A stretch of DNA of 61,776 bases from Saprospiraceae bacterium. Its GTDB lineage: Bacteria; Bacteroidota; Bacteroidia; Chitinophagales; Saprospiraceae. Where the stretch lies: NCBI GenBank assembly GCA_021739645.1, contig JAIPBL010000032.1, positions 1 through 61,776 of the forward strand. The letters are read 5' to 3'. The notes under the pieces were generated by a model that was given only the letters and a program-made list of their open reading frames with translations, had not been told where the DNA came from and searched no databases. The position numbers and the translations under genes are program-made. This document shows positions 7,795-16,808 of the stretch, piece after piece (positions within the stretch are counted from its first letter, which is position 1; every line of letters starts with the position of its first letter).

Positions 7795-9660
7795 ATGACC
7801 ATCAACGAAATCATCCAGACCGCCGTCATCGCCGCCATCAAAGAACTCTACGGCGAAACCATCTCATCCGAACAGGCAGCACCCGCCGTCACCCGAAAGG
7901 AGTTCGAGGGCGATTTTACCATTGTGACCTTCCCGTTCACCCGTTTTGCAAAGAAAAAACCGGGTGAAATCGCAGCCGAATTGGGCGCTCATTTAGTGAA
8001 AAACGTGCCGCAGCTCGACCGCTTCAATGTCGTTCAGGGCTTTTTGAACCTCGTCGTAGCGGACAGCTTTTGGACGGATTTCCTAGCGCAAATCGCTGGC
8101 AATGAGCACTTTGGACGACTGCCCAAAAACGGACAGAAGGTCATGATTGAGTTCTGCTCCCCCAACACCAACAAGCCGCTGCACCTCGGCCACGTGCGGA
8201 ACATCTTGCTTGGTTGGTCCTGCTCCCAAATTTGCGAAGCAGCCGGATATGAAGTAAAAAAAGTGCAGGTCGTCAACGACCGGGGCATCGCCATTTGCAA
8301 GAGCATGTTGGCTTGGCAGAAATTTGCCGAAGGCGCAACCCCCGAAAGCACGGGCATCAAAAGCGACCATTTCGTGGGCGACTGGTACGTGCTTTTTGAG
8401 CAAAAATTCCAGGAGGAATACCGAGCCTGGCAGGCGAGTGCCGCCGGGCAGCGGGTTTTGGGTGAAAAACGGAAGCCGGAACAATCTGACGAGCAGTTTT
8501 TCAAGGATTTCAAAAACAGCTACTTCAACGAGCACAGCAATCTGGGCGGTGAAGCCCGGGAGATGCTACTCCGCTGGGAAGCTGGCGACCCCGACACCAA
8601 GGCGCTCTGGCAGCAGATGAACCAGTGGGTGTACGACGGATTTGGCGCCACCTACGAGGCGCTGGGCGTGAGCTTTGACAGGTTTTATTACGAAAGCGAA
8701 ACTTACCTCCTCGGCAAGGACATCGTGGAACAGGGGCTTGCCTCCGGCGTTTTTTACAAAAAAGAAGACGGCAGCGTCTGGGCCGACCTCACCGATGCCA
8801 AGCTCGACCACAAGGTGGTGATGCGCAGCGATGGTACATCAGTTTACATCACACAAGACCTCGGCACGGCGCAGATGAGGTACAAGGATTTTGGCACGGA
8901 GAAAATGGTGTACGTGGTAGCCGACGAACAGAACTACCATTTTCAGGTGCTTTTTGAAATCCTGAAACGGCTCGGTGAACCTTACGCCGCTGGGCTGCAC
9001 CACCTCAGCTACGGCATGGTTGATTTGCCTTCGGGGAAAATGAAAAGCCGGGAAGGCACCGTCGTGGACGCCGACGACCTCATCGCCGAGGTCATTGCGG
9101 AAGCAAAAGAAGCCTCGAAAGAACGGGGCGAGCTTGCCGAATTGTCGAAGGAAAACCAAGATGATATTTTGCGCAAAATAGGGTTGGCGGCGCTCAAGTT
9201 CCACATCATCAAGGTAGGTCCGCAAAAACGCATGGTCTTTGACCCAAAGGAAAGCGTGGACTTGCAAGGACAAACGGGGCCGCATATTCAGTATGCGTAC
9301 GTCCGGATAAAATCTGTGCTCAGAAAAGCAGCTGATTTGGGATTGGAGCCTTCCGCAATCCGTCCCGACAGAATGTCGGGACAATCCGCAATCGAACCGC
9401 AGGAGCGGGAGCTGATTGCGCAGCTCTACCGCTTACCCGCAACAGTGGAGACCGCAGCAGCAAATTACGATCCCTCAGAGGTGGCTAACTATTGTTACGA
9501 TTTAGCAAAGGCGTTTCACAAGTTTTTCACCGACCTCAGCATCCTGAAAGCGGATACGGAGGTAGCTAAGGCTTTTCGACTACAACTTTGTGGGGCTGTG
9601 GCAAATGCGCTGAGAACAGGTATGGGTTTGCTTGGAATCGAAATGCCAGAAAGAATGTGA
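7795..9660 (+). CDS. argS: Arginyl-tRNA synthetase
   Basis: A 621-residue class I aminoacyl-tRNA synthetase that charges tRNA-Arg in the cytoplasm. An N-terminal tRNA-recognition domain covers about 1-115; the HIGH motif is HLGH at 130-133, preceded by EFCSPNTNKPL; the KMSKS counterpart is KMKSREGT at 415-422; the C-terminal DALR anticodon-binding domain covers about 500-621. Oddity: residues 520-533 read SAI-RPDRMSGQ-SAI, encoded by a 9-bp duplicated flank around a perfect palindrome (see repeat entry). This adds 11 residues in frame at the junction of the catalytic and anticodon domains. The frame is intact and the gene is probably functional. Confidence 0.96.
   Translation: MTINEIIQTAVIAAIKELYGETISSEQAAPAVTRKEFEGDFTIVTFPFTRFAKKKPGEIAAELGAHLVKNVPQLDRFNVVQGFLNLVVADSFWTDFLAQIAGNEHFGRLPKNGQKVMIEFCSPNTNKPLHLGHVRNILLGWSCSQICEAAGYEVKKVQVVNDRGIAICKSMLAWQKFAEGATPESTGIKSDHFVGDWYVLFEQKFQEEYRAWQASAAGQRVLGEKRKPEQSDEQFFKDFKNSYFNEHSNLGGEAREMLLRWEAGDPDTKALWQQMNQWVYDGFGATYEALGVSFDRFYYESETYLLGKDIVEQGLASGVFYKKEDGSVWADLTDAKLDHKVVMRSDGTSVYITQDLGTAQMRYKDFGTEKMVYVVADEQNYHFQVLFEILKRLGEPYAAGLHHLSYGMVDLPSGKMKSREGTVVDADDLIAEVIAEAKEASKERGELAELSKENQDDILRKIGLAALKFHIIKVGPQKRMVFDPKESVDLQGQTGPHIQYAYVRIKSVLRKAADLGLEPSAIRPDRMSGQSAIEPQERELIAQLYRLPATVETAAANYDPSEVANYCYDLAKAFHKFFTDLSILKADTEVAKAFRLQLCGAVANALRTGMGLLGIEMPERM
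9352..9393. repeat. Palindromic mini-insertion inside argS
   Basis: The 9-base word TCCGCAATC occurs at 9352-9360 and again at 9385-9393, exactly 33 bases apart. Between the copies is a perfect inverted repeat, GTCCCGACA-GAA-TGTCGGGAC, at 9362-9382. The layout (palindrome flanked by a direct repeat) is that of a small inserted element with target duplication, and 33 bp keeps the argS frame open. Confidence 0.75.
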
Positions 9661-9707
9661 TTTTCGGGTTAGAAACTGCCTATTTCTGACCCTATTGACA
9701 ATTGTCG

Positions 9708-9739
9708 TTTGCATAAACCAAGTTGTTGTGCTATTTTTG
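9708..9739 (+). promoter_or_regulatory. Bacteroidota promoter of the peroxidase gene
   Basis: TTTG at 9708-9711 and TATTTTTG at 9732-9739 are separated by 20 bases, a close match to the phylum's TTTG-N19/20-TAnnTTTG promoter. It is the best promoter in the window. Its position shows that the upstream in-frame ATG at 9709 cannot be the start and favours the ATG at 9850. Confidence 0.7.
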
Positions 9740-9849
9740 GCCTACTTTTTTCAGCTATGGACGCATTCGAATCGCTGTTCCTTTCCCGAATCTTCAAGTT
9801 ACTGGGCTTTCTCGCTTTAAAAGCGTGTTGTTTTTTGAATTATAATCTC

Positions 9850-11196
9850 ATGAAAAAAAAATTACTGCTATCAATGGTGGTAGCTGTTGCCCTTTTTGCT
9901 GCATGCACAAAGGATAAGGTATCCACCAACTACGACCAAGAATTGACGGAAGCACTCCAAGCTGCTTCTCCCTCCGGCTCAAAGGACAATTACATCATGC
10001 CGGAGAGCGATGATTACGCCAATCTTCCCAATCAAGATGCTACCAACCCCGTAACTTCCGCCAAGGTCGAGCTTGGTAAGATGCTGTTCTTTGAAACGGG
10101 CCTAGGCCTCAATCCAAAATACGAAGTTTCTAAGCAGACCTATTCTTGCGGCAGTTGCCATGTTCCGTCCCTGTCGTTCACGGCCGGGCGCTTCCAGGGC
10201 ATCGCCGATGGCGGTGTAGGCTTTGGCGACCACGGCGAGGCAAGGGTGAAAAATAACCAGTACGGTGGCTCGGAGGTGGATGCACAAGGCGCTCGCCCGC
10301 TTCCGGTAATCAACCTCACCTACGTTACCAACGCCCTCTGGGCGGGCAGTTTCGGTTCTTTTGGGGTAAATGTGGGCACCGAATCCGTCTGGGGCCAGGA
10401 CACCCTAGTTTCCATCAACAACAAGGGCTTGCAGGGCCTCGAAGCCAACAACCACCGGGCGCTCATCGTACACCGACAGGTCATCAACAAGCAAGTGACC
10501 GACACGCTCGGCTACACGCCCATGTTTGACGCTGCATTTCCAGACATCCCGGAGAGCGAACGGTACACTTTGCAAACCGGAGCCAATGCCATTGCAGCCT
10601 ACTTCCGCACTATCTTAACCAACCGTGCGCCTTTCCAGCGTTGGTTGAAAGGTGACGCAAAGGCCATGACGGAGCAACAAAAGCGGGGCGCCATTTTGTT
10701 TTTTGACAAAGCCGGCTGTAAGAACTGCCACACCAGCCCTTCCCTCAACGCCATGCGGTTTGAGGCGGTTGGGGTAAATAACCTGTTTCAGAGCAATTAC
10801 GATGTTTTTGCAACCAGCGTTTCCGATAAGCGAAACCTCGGCAGGGGTGGCTTCACCCAACGGGACGAAGACATGTACAAATTCAAAATACCTCAGCTTT
10901 ACAACCTCAAGCATGTCGGCTTCTACTTCCACGGCGCCAGCAAGACGACACTTCGCCAGGTAGTCGAATACTTCAACGCTGGCATTCCAGAAAATCCAGA
11001 TGTGCCTGGTAGCCAGATTTCCAGCAAATTTCACCCATTGGGCCTAAGCAAAAAGGAAGTGGATGACTTGACGGAGTTCCTCGAAAATGGCCTTTATGAC
11101 GCCGATATTACCCGCTACGCACCTGCCACCACCATGTCTGGTAAGTGCTTCCCAAACAATGACCCGCAGTCACGAAGGGATATGGATTGCGAATGA
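9850..11196 (+). CDS. Di-haem cytochrome c peroxidase family lipoprotein
   Basis: A 448-residue periplasmic protein of the bacterial cytochrome c peroxidase/MauG family. Two haem-binding motifs are visible: CGSCH at 100-104 (high- or low-spin haem of the N-terminal half) and CKNCH at 290-294. The lipobox LFAAC puts the lipidated cysteine at residue 19, so the protein is membrane-anchored. The family reduces H2O2 with electrons from small cytochromes, or oxidises protein or small substrates (MauG type); which applies here cannot be told. The start at 9850 is supported by the lipoprotein signal and by the promoter ending at 9739. A strong bidirectional terminator follows. Confidence 0.9.
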   Translation: MKKKLLLSMVVAVALFAACTKDKVSTNYDQELTEALQAASPSGSKDNYIMPESDDYANLPNQDATNPVTSAKVELGKMLFFETGLGLNPKYEVSKQTYSCGSCHVPSLSFTAGRFQGIADGGVGFGDHGEARVKNNQYGGSEVDAQGARPLPVINLTYVTNALWAGSFGSFGVNVGTESVWGQDTLVSINNKGLQGLEANNHRALIVHRQVINKQVTDTLGYTPMFDAAFPDIPESERYTLQTGANAIAAYFRTILTNRAPFQRWLKGDAKAMTEQQKRGAILFFDKAGCKNCHTSPSLNAMRFEAVGVNNLFQSNYDVFATSVSDKRNLGRGGFTQRDEDMYKFKIPQLYNLKHVGFYFHGASKTTLRQVVEYFNAGIPENPDVPGSQISSKFHPLGLSKKEVDDLTEFLENGLYDADITRYAPATTMSGKCFPNNDPQSRRDMDCE

Positions 11197-11221
11197 AACT
11201 AAGAAGACAAAACAAGTAGCC

Positions 11222-11264
11222 AAAAAAAATCCCGCCCCATCTTCGGAGCGGGATTTTTTTTTGG
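11222..11264 (+). terminator. Bidirectional terminator between convergent genes
   Basis: The inverted repeat AAATCCCGC / GCGGGATTT with a GC-containing loop is flanked by an A-run on the left and a run of nine T on the right. It lies between the convergent peroxidase and VWA genes and can serve both strands. Confidence 0.85.
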
Positions 11265-11287
11265 AACAACTCAAGGTGGATTTAATC

Positions 11288-12499
11288 CTATTGCTGCTGG
11301 CTATATTTTTTCACCAATCGAACCATCAGGTCATTCAAAAACTCTACCTCGTAATCACCAACCGTGGCCTGTAAATGCGGGTTACCGATACCGCTGTCAT
11401 CGGTGATGAATACATAAGTGCCATTCGTGGCCATAGCGCAGTACCGCATCAAAAATTCCGTCTCCTTGTCAATGCCACTGGCAACGATGGGGATGACTTT
11501 TACGCCTTTTTGGGCAGCGGCTTCAATGCTGCGCTGGAGAGTTGCAATGGCTTGGTCCTCGTGGTGCGGCGGTGCGTCTAGTATCAGGAACGCAATGCGG
11601 GTGCGGGCATGGTCCGACCATTCGAGGTTGTTGATGGCCTTGTCCATCGCTTGGTCAACGGCCTCCGGAAAGTCGCCACCGCCACCAGCATGGTTGTTGT
11701 TGACGAAGGATTGCGTCAAATTGAAATTCGTGGAAAATGGAGATACTTTGGTCACGTACTCGTCGCCTTCATCCCGGTAAAAAACAGATGCTGCCCGCAG
11801 GTTCAGCCCGGCGCCAGCATTTTGAATCCGGTTCAGTACGTCCGTCAATTCGACTTTCAGGTATTCGATTTCATCGCCCATGCTGCCCGTGGCATCCACC
11901 ACGAAAGCCACGTCCACGGAGGAATACTGTGGCAGCCCACCCGTGAGTACCACTTCGTTTACACCAACTGGATTTGGGTTGGAGACCACCGTGCTTTCCA
12001 CAAACAATTGCGTGACTTGGTCATTGCCGCTGTACAAATTTGCCCAAAGTTCCGCCTTCCCAAAATTGTCGGTGCGGGCTTCCCAAATCGGGTCGTTGCT
12101 GTTGGCCATGAGCCGCACCTGGCTATCGGAAACGGGCTTTCCCAGGTTGTCAACCACCTTGACCGTGTAGCGTTGGGTGGGGTGGAAATTCCAATAATCT
12201 TGGTATCCGGCGATGGTATCGTTGGCAAGAAGGCCATTCCAGAAGTCCCAATTGTCGAGGTCGTTCCACTCACCAGCGGTCATTTGTCCAGCAGGTGTGG
12301 AACCACTACCCGAAGAGGAACTGCCTGATGATGAACTGCCCGATGAACCACTTGAAGAATCAAATGACGAACCAGATGTTAACCCGCTATTTAAAAGTTC
12401 ATCGCTGCTACCAGAAGGGCCAGCGGTATCATCTTTTTGGCAGCCAAAAAGGAAAAACATCAGGAGAATTGCCGAAAGTAAAGAGGTTGTCTTTTTCAT
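11288..12499 (-). CDS. VWA-domain lipoprotein
   Basis: A 403-residue lipoprotein (lipobox LFGC, Cys20). A Ser/Gly-only linker covers about 41-68 and probably acts as a flexible tether. A beta-sandwich-like region follows (YTVKVVDNLGKPVSDSQVRL, about 111-130), then a von Willebrand A domain starting near 194 with the MIDAS motif DATGSMGDE at 202-210, plus FLILDAPPHHED and IVASGID further on. VWA domains bind protein ligands through a divalent metal. The ligand is unknown. It faces the peroxidase gene across a shared terminator and is not obviously linked in function to it. Confidence 0.88.
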   Translation of the reverse strand: MKKTTSLLSAILLMFFLFGCQKDDTAGPSGSSDELLNSGLTSGSSFDSSSGSSGSSSSGSSSSGSGSTPAGQMTAGEWNDLDNWDFWNGLLANDTIAGYQDYWNFHPTQRYTVKVVDNLGKPVSDSQVRLMANSNDPIWEARTDNFGKAELWANLYSGNDQVTQLFVESTVVSNPNPVGVNEVVLTGGLPQYSSVDVAFVVDATGSMGDEIEYLKVELTDVLNRIQNAGAGLNLRAASVFYRDEGDEYVTKVSPFSTNFNLTQSFVNNNHAGGGGDFPEAVDQAMDKAINNLEWSDHARTRIAFLILDAPPHHEDQAIATLQRSIEAAAQKGVKVIPIVASGIDKETEFLMRYCAMATNGTYVFITDDSGIGNPHLQATVGDYEVEFLNDLMVRLVKKYSQQQ

Positions 12500-12568
12500 T
12501 GATTAGGTGTTTAGATTTCCTTGCAAGACAACAGCATTGGTCAAAATGGTTGGGTTGTATTTTAATTT

Positions 12569-14794
12569 TCACTCAATTACTACCCAAACGTACCCTCCAG
12601 CCGGAATCTCCACTTCCACCTCAATTTCAAAAAAACGGTTCAGTGAATAAGATTTCGGAACACTTTCCACAGTGCTACTGCCAGCACTGCTGCCCATCCT
12701 CACCTGTGCAACATCGGTCAGTCCCGTGTAGTAAAGCGGGAGTTTTATTTTTCGTAAAATATTGACCTTCAATGGGTTGTAGAGCATCGCCAAGCCTTTC
12801 TCTTTCAGGTTCGGGTTCACATGCAGGATGCCGTCCCAGTCTTGCCCATCTGGGCGGCGCAGGTGGACGATGTCGCTGTTGAGGATTTGGCGGTAGTTTT
12901 TGTACCAGTTCACGGCGGCCTGCACCACCCATTTAGTCTCTTCTGTATCGAAAAGGCGGGGCCCACGGTAGCAGCTCTGGACCCCGCTGCCGAAATTTTG
13001 CCAGAGGTGCGCCCTGTACTCCTTGCGATGCTCGTCCAACGGCTCCAAAGTGGCGATTGCACCCCCACCCTGGTACTCGGTGAGCGGCGTGAAAGTCCAG
13101 CCCATCGAGGGTAGTTTCGTCCATGTACCGTCGTAAATGTTCTGCCGACCGAGCATGATTTGGCGGTCCCGTGGCAGCGACCAGTTCACTTCCCGGTAGC
13201 CGATGCCCGTCTTGCTCCCCCCGTTCAGAAAGTACCAGTCGGGGGCGTTGAGATAGACACCCGTTTCACGAAGCCATTTGTAAAACTCCACGGACGAGTC
13301 CCACTGCTGCCATTGTGAGTCGTCCAACCCATCGTGGCCGGGGTGGTTTTTGCTGGCGCAAACATCACCGGGGTACGGCCCATCGTGCTCCAACAAGTCG
13401 AAGCCCGTGGCGGTAATGAACTTGCGCAAGTTGTCAAGGTAGCGGATGCCCCACTGGCTGCACAGGCAGGGAGCATTGCCAAAAATAGCGCCGCCAGGCC
13501 GCCCAGTGGCTGGGTTTATCACATCGTTTTCGTCGTCAATGCGGCGGCTGGAGAAGAGCGAATAGCCGCCAAGTTGGATGCCCTTCGAGTGCGCATAACC
13601 CACCAGTTCCCTGAACTTCTGGATGTTGGCTGGGTTGGCATCTTCCATGCTCAGGCCGCTGCCAAAACTGAGGATGACCATTTCGAAGCCCACCTCGACG
13701 CATTGGTCAATGGCCGTCTTGACCACCTCGGAGTCGGTGCTGGTCAGGTGCATGAAGATGGGGTTCTCGGTCGCCCACGGGGCAATGGTACGGTACAGAC
13801 GGCGCTCGGCGAGGCCCTTGCGCTCCCGGTCGTGGCTGTCGAAAGACAGCTCCCAGGTGCGGAAGCTCTCCCACTCATCGCCGGGCGAGAGGGTGACACC
13901 GGGACCGAGCGGCGGGCCGACACTGAGCAGATTGGGCGTCAGGCGCTGGTAGTTCACTTGTGAGCTGTAATCGGGGTCGGGCAGCCAGCGCACGCATTGG
14001 TTCGAGAAGCGGCTGCTCATGTCGTGGAAGGCGTAGTCCGTCTGCACGAGGAGGTTCGGGGTCATCAGGCCGGGGCCGTGGTCCACGCTGCTTTCCTCTT
14101 CTCGAACGGCCAGTATTTCGGAGGTGAATCGGTTGATTTTCAGTTCTTTATGCCCCTCGATTTTCACCGAAAGCCATTTGCTGAGTAGCGGGATACCATC
14201 GTACATTTCGTAATGCACAACCACCGTGACGCCGTGCCATTTTTCATTTTCATTTTGGTAAAAAAACGAGAGCCGCTTGCCACGAGGCGGGTAGTTTTTC
14301 TCGCCCGACCAGCGGTTCTGCTTCCAATCGAGCAGCGGTTCTATTTCTCCCACCTCAAAATCCACACAGTGAAAAGCCGTTGAATCGGTACTTAGTGTGT
14401 CAAGCCATTCTGGCAGAAGATAGCCATACTCCGGCTGACCAAGCAGCCCGCCGATGCGCACCGTGTCACCATCCATGACGAGTTCGGCTTCGGGTTTTAC
14501 GCCTCGCACGTAGTTGTCGCCGTTGGTCAAAAGGGTGAGATGGGTGGTAGCCACATCCGGTGCAATTCGCCAGCGACGGAGGAGCAGGCCGTTGGTGAGG
14601 ACGATGCTTTTTTCACCGTCCCGCAGCACGGTGGTGGGGGTAGCGATTGGGTGGGTGAGCCAGTCCTTTTCCGTATCGGCAGGGGTGAAGAATTGGTAAT
14701 CAGGGAGTTGGGCGAGCTTTTGGGGCAGGGTTTCGTTTTGCGCAAGCGCAATGAAGGGAAAAATGGCCAAGCCAAAGCGTAGAAGATGCTTCAT
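12569..14794 (-). CDS. Exported glycoside hydrolase-like protein (alpha-galactosidase-like)
   Basis: A 741-residue exported protein; the start at 14794 is chosen because it opens a signal peptide (MKHLLRFGLAIFPFIALAQ). An N-terminal beta-rich half (about 20-330) is followed by a TIM-barrel-like part with VILSFGSGLSMED near 370, GIQLGGYSLFSSRR, and a carboxylate-rich LLEHDGPYPGD near 468, then a C-terminal beta domain. This layout resembles clan GH-D enzymes (GH27/GH36/melibiase), which cleave alpha-galactosides. The catalytic pair was not proved by alignment, so the substrate is open. No transporter or SusC/D pair is adjacent. Confidence 0.6.
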   Translation of the reverse strand: MKHLLRFGLAIFPFIALAQNETLPQKLAQLPDYQFFTPADTEKDWLTHPIATPTTVLRDGEKSIVLTNGLLLRRWRIAPDVATTHLTLLTNGDNYVRGVKPEAELVMDGDTVRIGGLLGQPEYGYLLPEWLDTLSTDSTAFHCVDFEVGEIEPLLDWKQNRWSGEKNYPPRGKRLSFFYQNENEKWHGVTVVVHYEMYDGIPLLSKWLSVKIEGHKELKINRFTSEILAVREEESSVDHGPGLMTPNLLVQTDYAFHDMSSRFSNQCVRWLPDPDYSSQVNYQRLTPNLLSVGPPLGPGVTLSPGDEWESFRTWELSFDSHDRERKGLAERRLYRTIAPWATENPIFMHLTSTDSEVVKTAIDQCVEVGFEMVILSFGSGLSMEDANPANIQKFRELVGYAHSKGIQLGGYSLFSSRRIDDENDVINPATGRPGGAIFGNAPCLCSQWGIRYLDNLRKFITATGFDLLEHDGPYPGDVCASKNHPGHDGLDDSQWQQWDSSVEFYKWLRETGVYLNAPDWYFLNGGSKTGIGYREVNWSLPRDRQIMLGRQNIYDGTWTKLPSMGWTFTPLTEYQGGGAIATLEPLDEHRKEYRAHLWQNFGSGVQSCYRGPRLFDTEETKWVVQAAVNWYKNYRQILNSDIVHLRRPDGQDWDGILHVNPNLKEKGLAMLYNPLKVNILRKIKLPLYYTGLTDVAQVRMGSSAGSSTVESVPKSYSLNRFFEIEVEVEIPAGGYVWVVIE

Positions 14795-14994
14795 AAAATA
14801 GGATTGTAAAGAATCGGCGAAGTAAGGAAAAAAATCAGCCATATCCCAAATGGCGGCACCACTGCCAAAATACAATCGAACCAATGACAAAAATCACCCT
14901 GCCGCTCCTGTTTTCTCGGTACTCTTGTAAATGCTTCAGTGGCGGTTTCATGCCATAAAAAGTACCTTATCACTCCTTTTAAATTCAACAGACA

Positions 14995-15432
14995 ATGAAA
15001 AGCAGCCACAAAAAAAGTATCGCATGGGGCAATTGGTTCCCTGCATTTTTATTCATTTCCGCACTGGTGGTATTTGCTTTCAGTTGCGCCAGTGAATCCA
15101 AAAAAGCAGCCACCGCAGAGGGCGAAGAATGGTTCAAGTCCTATTGTACGCCTTGCCACGGTGAGAATGGCGATGGCCAAAGCCAGATTGGTTACACGAT
15201 GGAAACACCGCCTAAGAACCTCCGCCAGATTGCCAAGCGGCGCAACGGCGTGTTCCCTGATGCGGAAATCTCCAAAATCATCGCAGGGGTCGAAAACGTT
15301 CCCGGCCACAGCACCAACGTGATGCCAGCGTGGTGGGATGCCTTCAAAAAAGCGGAGGGGATTACCGACGAAAAAGTCCTTCAAGCCAAGATTGACCACA
15401 TCACGGCTTATTTGAAGACGATTCAGGAGTGA
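14995..15432 (+). CDS. Class I cytochrome c lipoprotein
   Basis: A 145-residue lipoprotein with lipobox FAFSC (Cys31) and one haem-binding motif, CTPCH at 51-55. A conserved-looking methionine (VMPAWW) after the helix is a candidate sixth ligand. The size and layout match small class I electron carriers. Its anchor would hold it on the periplasmic face of a membrane, where it could feed peroxidases or terminal oxidases. It stands alone between divergent and unrelated genes, so its partner is not shown by context. Confidence 0.85.
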   Translation: MKSSHKKSIAWGNWFPAFLFISALVVFAFSCASESKKAATAEGEEWFKSYCTPCHGENGDGQSQIGYTMETPPKNLRQIAKRRNGVFPDAEISKIIAGVENVPGHSTNVMPAWWDAFKKAEGITDEKVLQAKIDHITAYLKTIQE

Positions 15433-15689
15433 AGGAGGCGGAGACACAACTCAAGATTCTTGGCTGGAAACAGCCCCGGGTGTAGAAGTTTGACTGTGTG
15501 GATTGCACCAATTGTGGCTTGATTTAGGACAGCGACATGGATTTTAAAATCTTATGGGTCAGGGCAGCAAAAGCTTTAGCGTGGGATAACGGGTGCTGAA
15601 GGTTGATTGGCTTTTTTGTGCTGATACAGGTCATTTCTCTCACCATGGCTTCTTTGGATTTATGGTAAAAAGTGCGATTTTGCCCCCTT

Positions 15690-16808
15690 ATGAAAATCCT
15701 CCTCTGTCCCGACAAATTCAAAGGCTCGCTTTCTGCACAGGAGGTCTGTCGGGCGATTGATTTTGGGTTGAAAAAAAGCCAGCCACAAGCCGAAACCACC
15801 TTCCATCCCATGGCCGACGGCGGCGACGGCTCACTCGAAATCCTCTCCGCCCACCTGAACTTACAGCCGCAAAACGTGGTGACGACCGACCCGCTCGGCA
15901 GGGAAATAACCGCCCGGTACTTCACCTCCGCCGATGCTGCATTCATCGAGGTAGCCAGCGCCAGCGGCCTTGTTTTATTAAAAAATGAAGAGCGAAATCC
16001 GCTCCTCACCTCCACTTTCGGCACCGGAACACTGATGGCGGATGCATTGGCCAAAGGCTTTCAAAATATCTACCTCTTCCTTGGCGGTAGCGCCACCAAC
16101 GATGCGGGCATGGGCATCGCCGCTGCCCTCGGCTGCCAGTTTTTGGATGAAAACGGCCAGCCACTCGAACCCATTGGCGGGAATTTACCGAAGGTGCAAT
16201 CCATCAAATCCAGTCAACTTTTTGATTTCCAAAAAATAAAAATGACCCTGCTCTGCGACGTGACCAACCCGCTCTTCGGCCCGAACGGGGCGGCCCACGT
16301 TTATGCCCGGCAAAAAGGGGCGACAGAGGAGCAAGTGGAGTACCTCGACCATGGGCTGCGCCATTTCAGCGGCATTCTGCAAAAGCACTCGGGGACAGAC
16401 GTGGGCAACCTACCAGGGAGCGGCGCTGCTGGCGGCATCGGGGCCAGCTTGAGCGCCCTTTTTAGAGCAGAAATGGCAGGCGGATTTGGTGTCATTTCAG
16501 AACTAACGGGATTGGAAAAACAAATCCAATCCACCGACCTCGTCATCAGCGGGGAGGGAAAACTCGACCAACAATCTCTTCAGGGCAAAGTGGTGAGCGG
16601 GGTGGCTGGGCTCTGTAAAAAGCATGGGAAGCCGCTGGTTTTGTTTGTCGGTGCAAATGACTTGGACGAAAAAAAACTGCACAGCTTGGGCGCTCACCAA
16701 GTATTTTCCATTACTGAAAAAGCGAGGGATTTGGAAGATGCGATGGCCAATGGGGAAGTATATTTGACAGCCTTGGCTGAAAAAAATAGAGAACTGCTTA
16801 TTGGTTAA
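15690..16808 (+). CDS. Glycerate kinase (GlxK/GarK family)
   Basis: A 372-residue cytoplasmic enzyme that phosphorylates D-glycerate, usually to 2-phosphoglycerate in this family, feeding glycolysis. Diagnostic segments are KILLCPDKFKGSLSA at the N-terminus, HPMADGGDGS near residue 37, a glycine-rich GGSATNDAGMG near 132, and GEGKLDQQSLQGK near 290. The ATG at 15690 is preferred over the upstream GTG at 15672 because the conserved sequence starts right after it. The stop codon overlaps that of the convergent aldolase gene by 4 bases (TTAA). Together with the aldolase and KDG kinase that follow it forms a sugar-acid catabolic group. Confidence 0.93.
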   Translation: MKILLCPDKFKGSLSAQEVCRAIDFGLKKSQPQAETTFHPMADGGDGSLEILSAHLNLQPQNVVTTDPLGREITARYFTSADAAFIEVASASGLVLLKNEERNPLLTSTFGTGTLMADALAKGFQNIYLFLGGSATNDAGMGIAAALGCQFLDENGQPLEPIGGNLPKVQSIKSSQLFDFQKIKMTLLCDVTNPLFGPNGAAHVYARQKGATEEQVEYLDHGLRHFSGILQKHSGTDVGNLPGSGAAGGIGASLSALFRAEMAGGFGVISELTGLEKQIQSTDLVISGEGKLDQQSLQGKVVSGVAGLCKKHGKPLVLFVGANDLDEKKLHSLGAHQVFSITEKARDLEDAMANGEVYLTALAEKNRELLIG

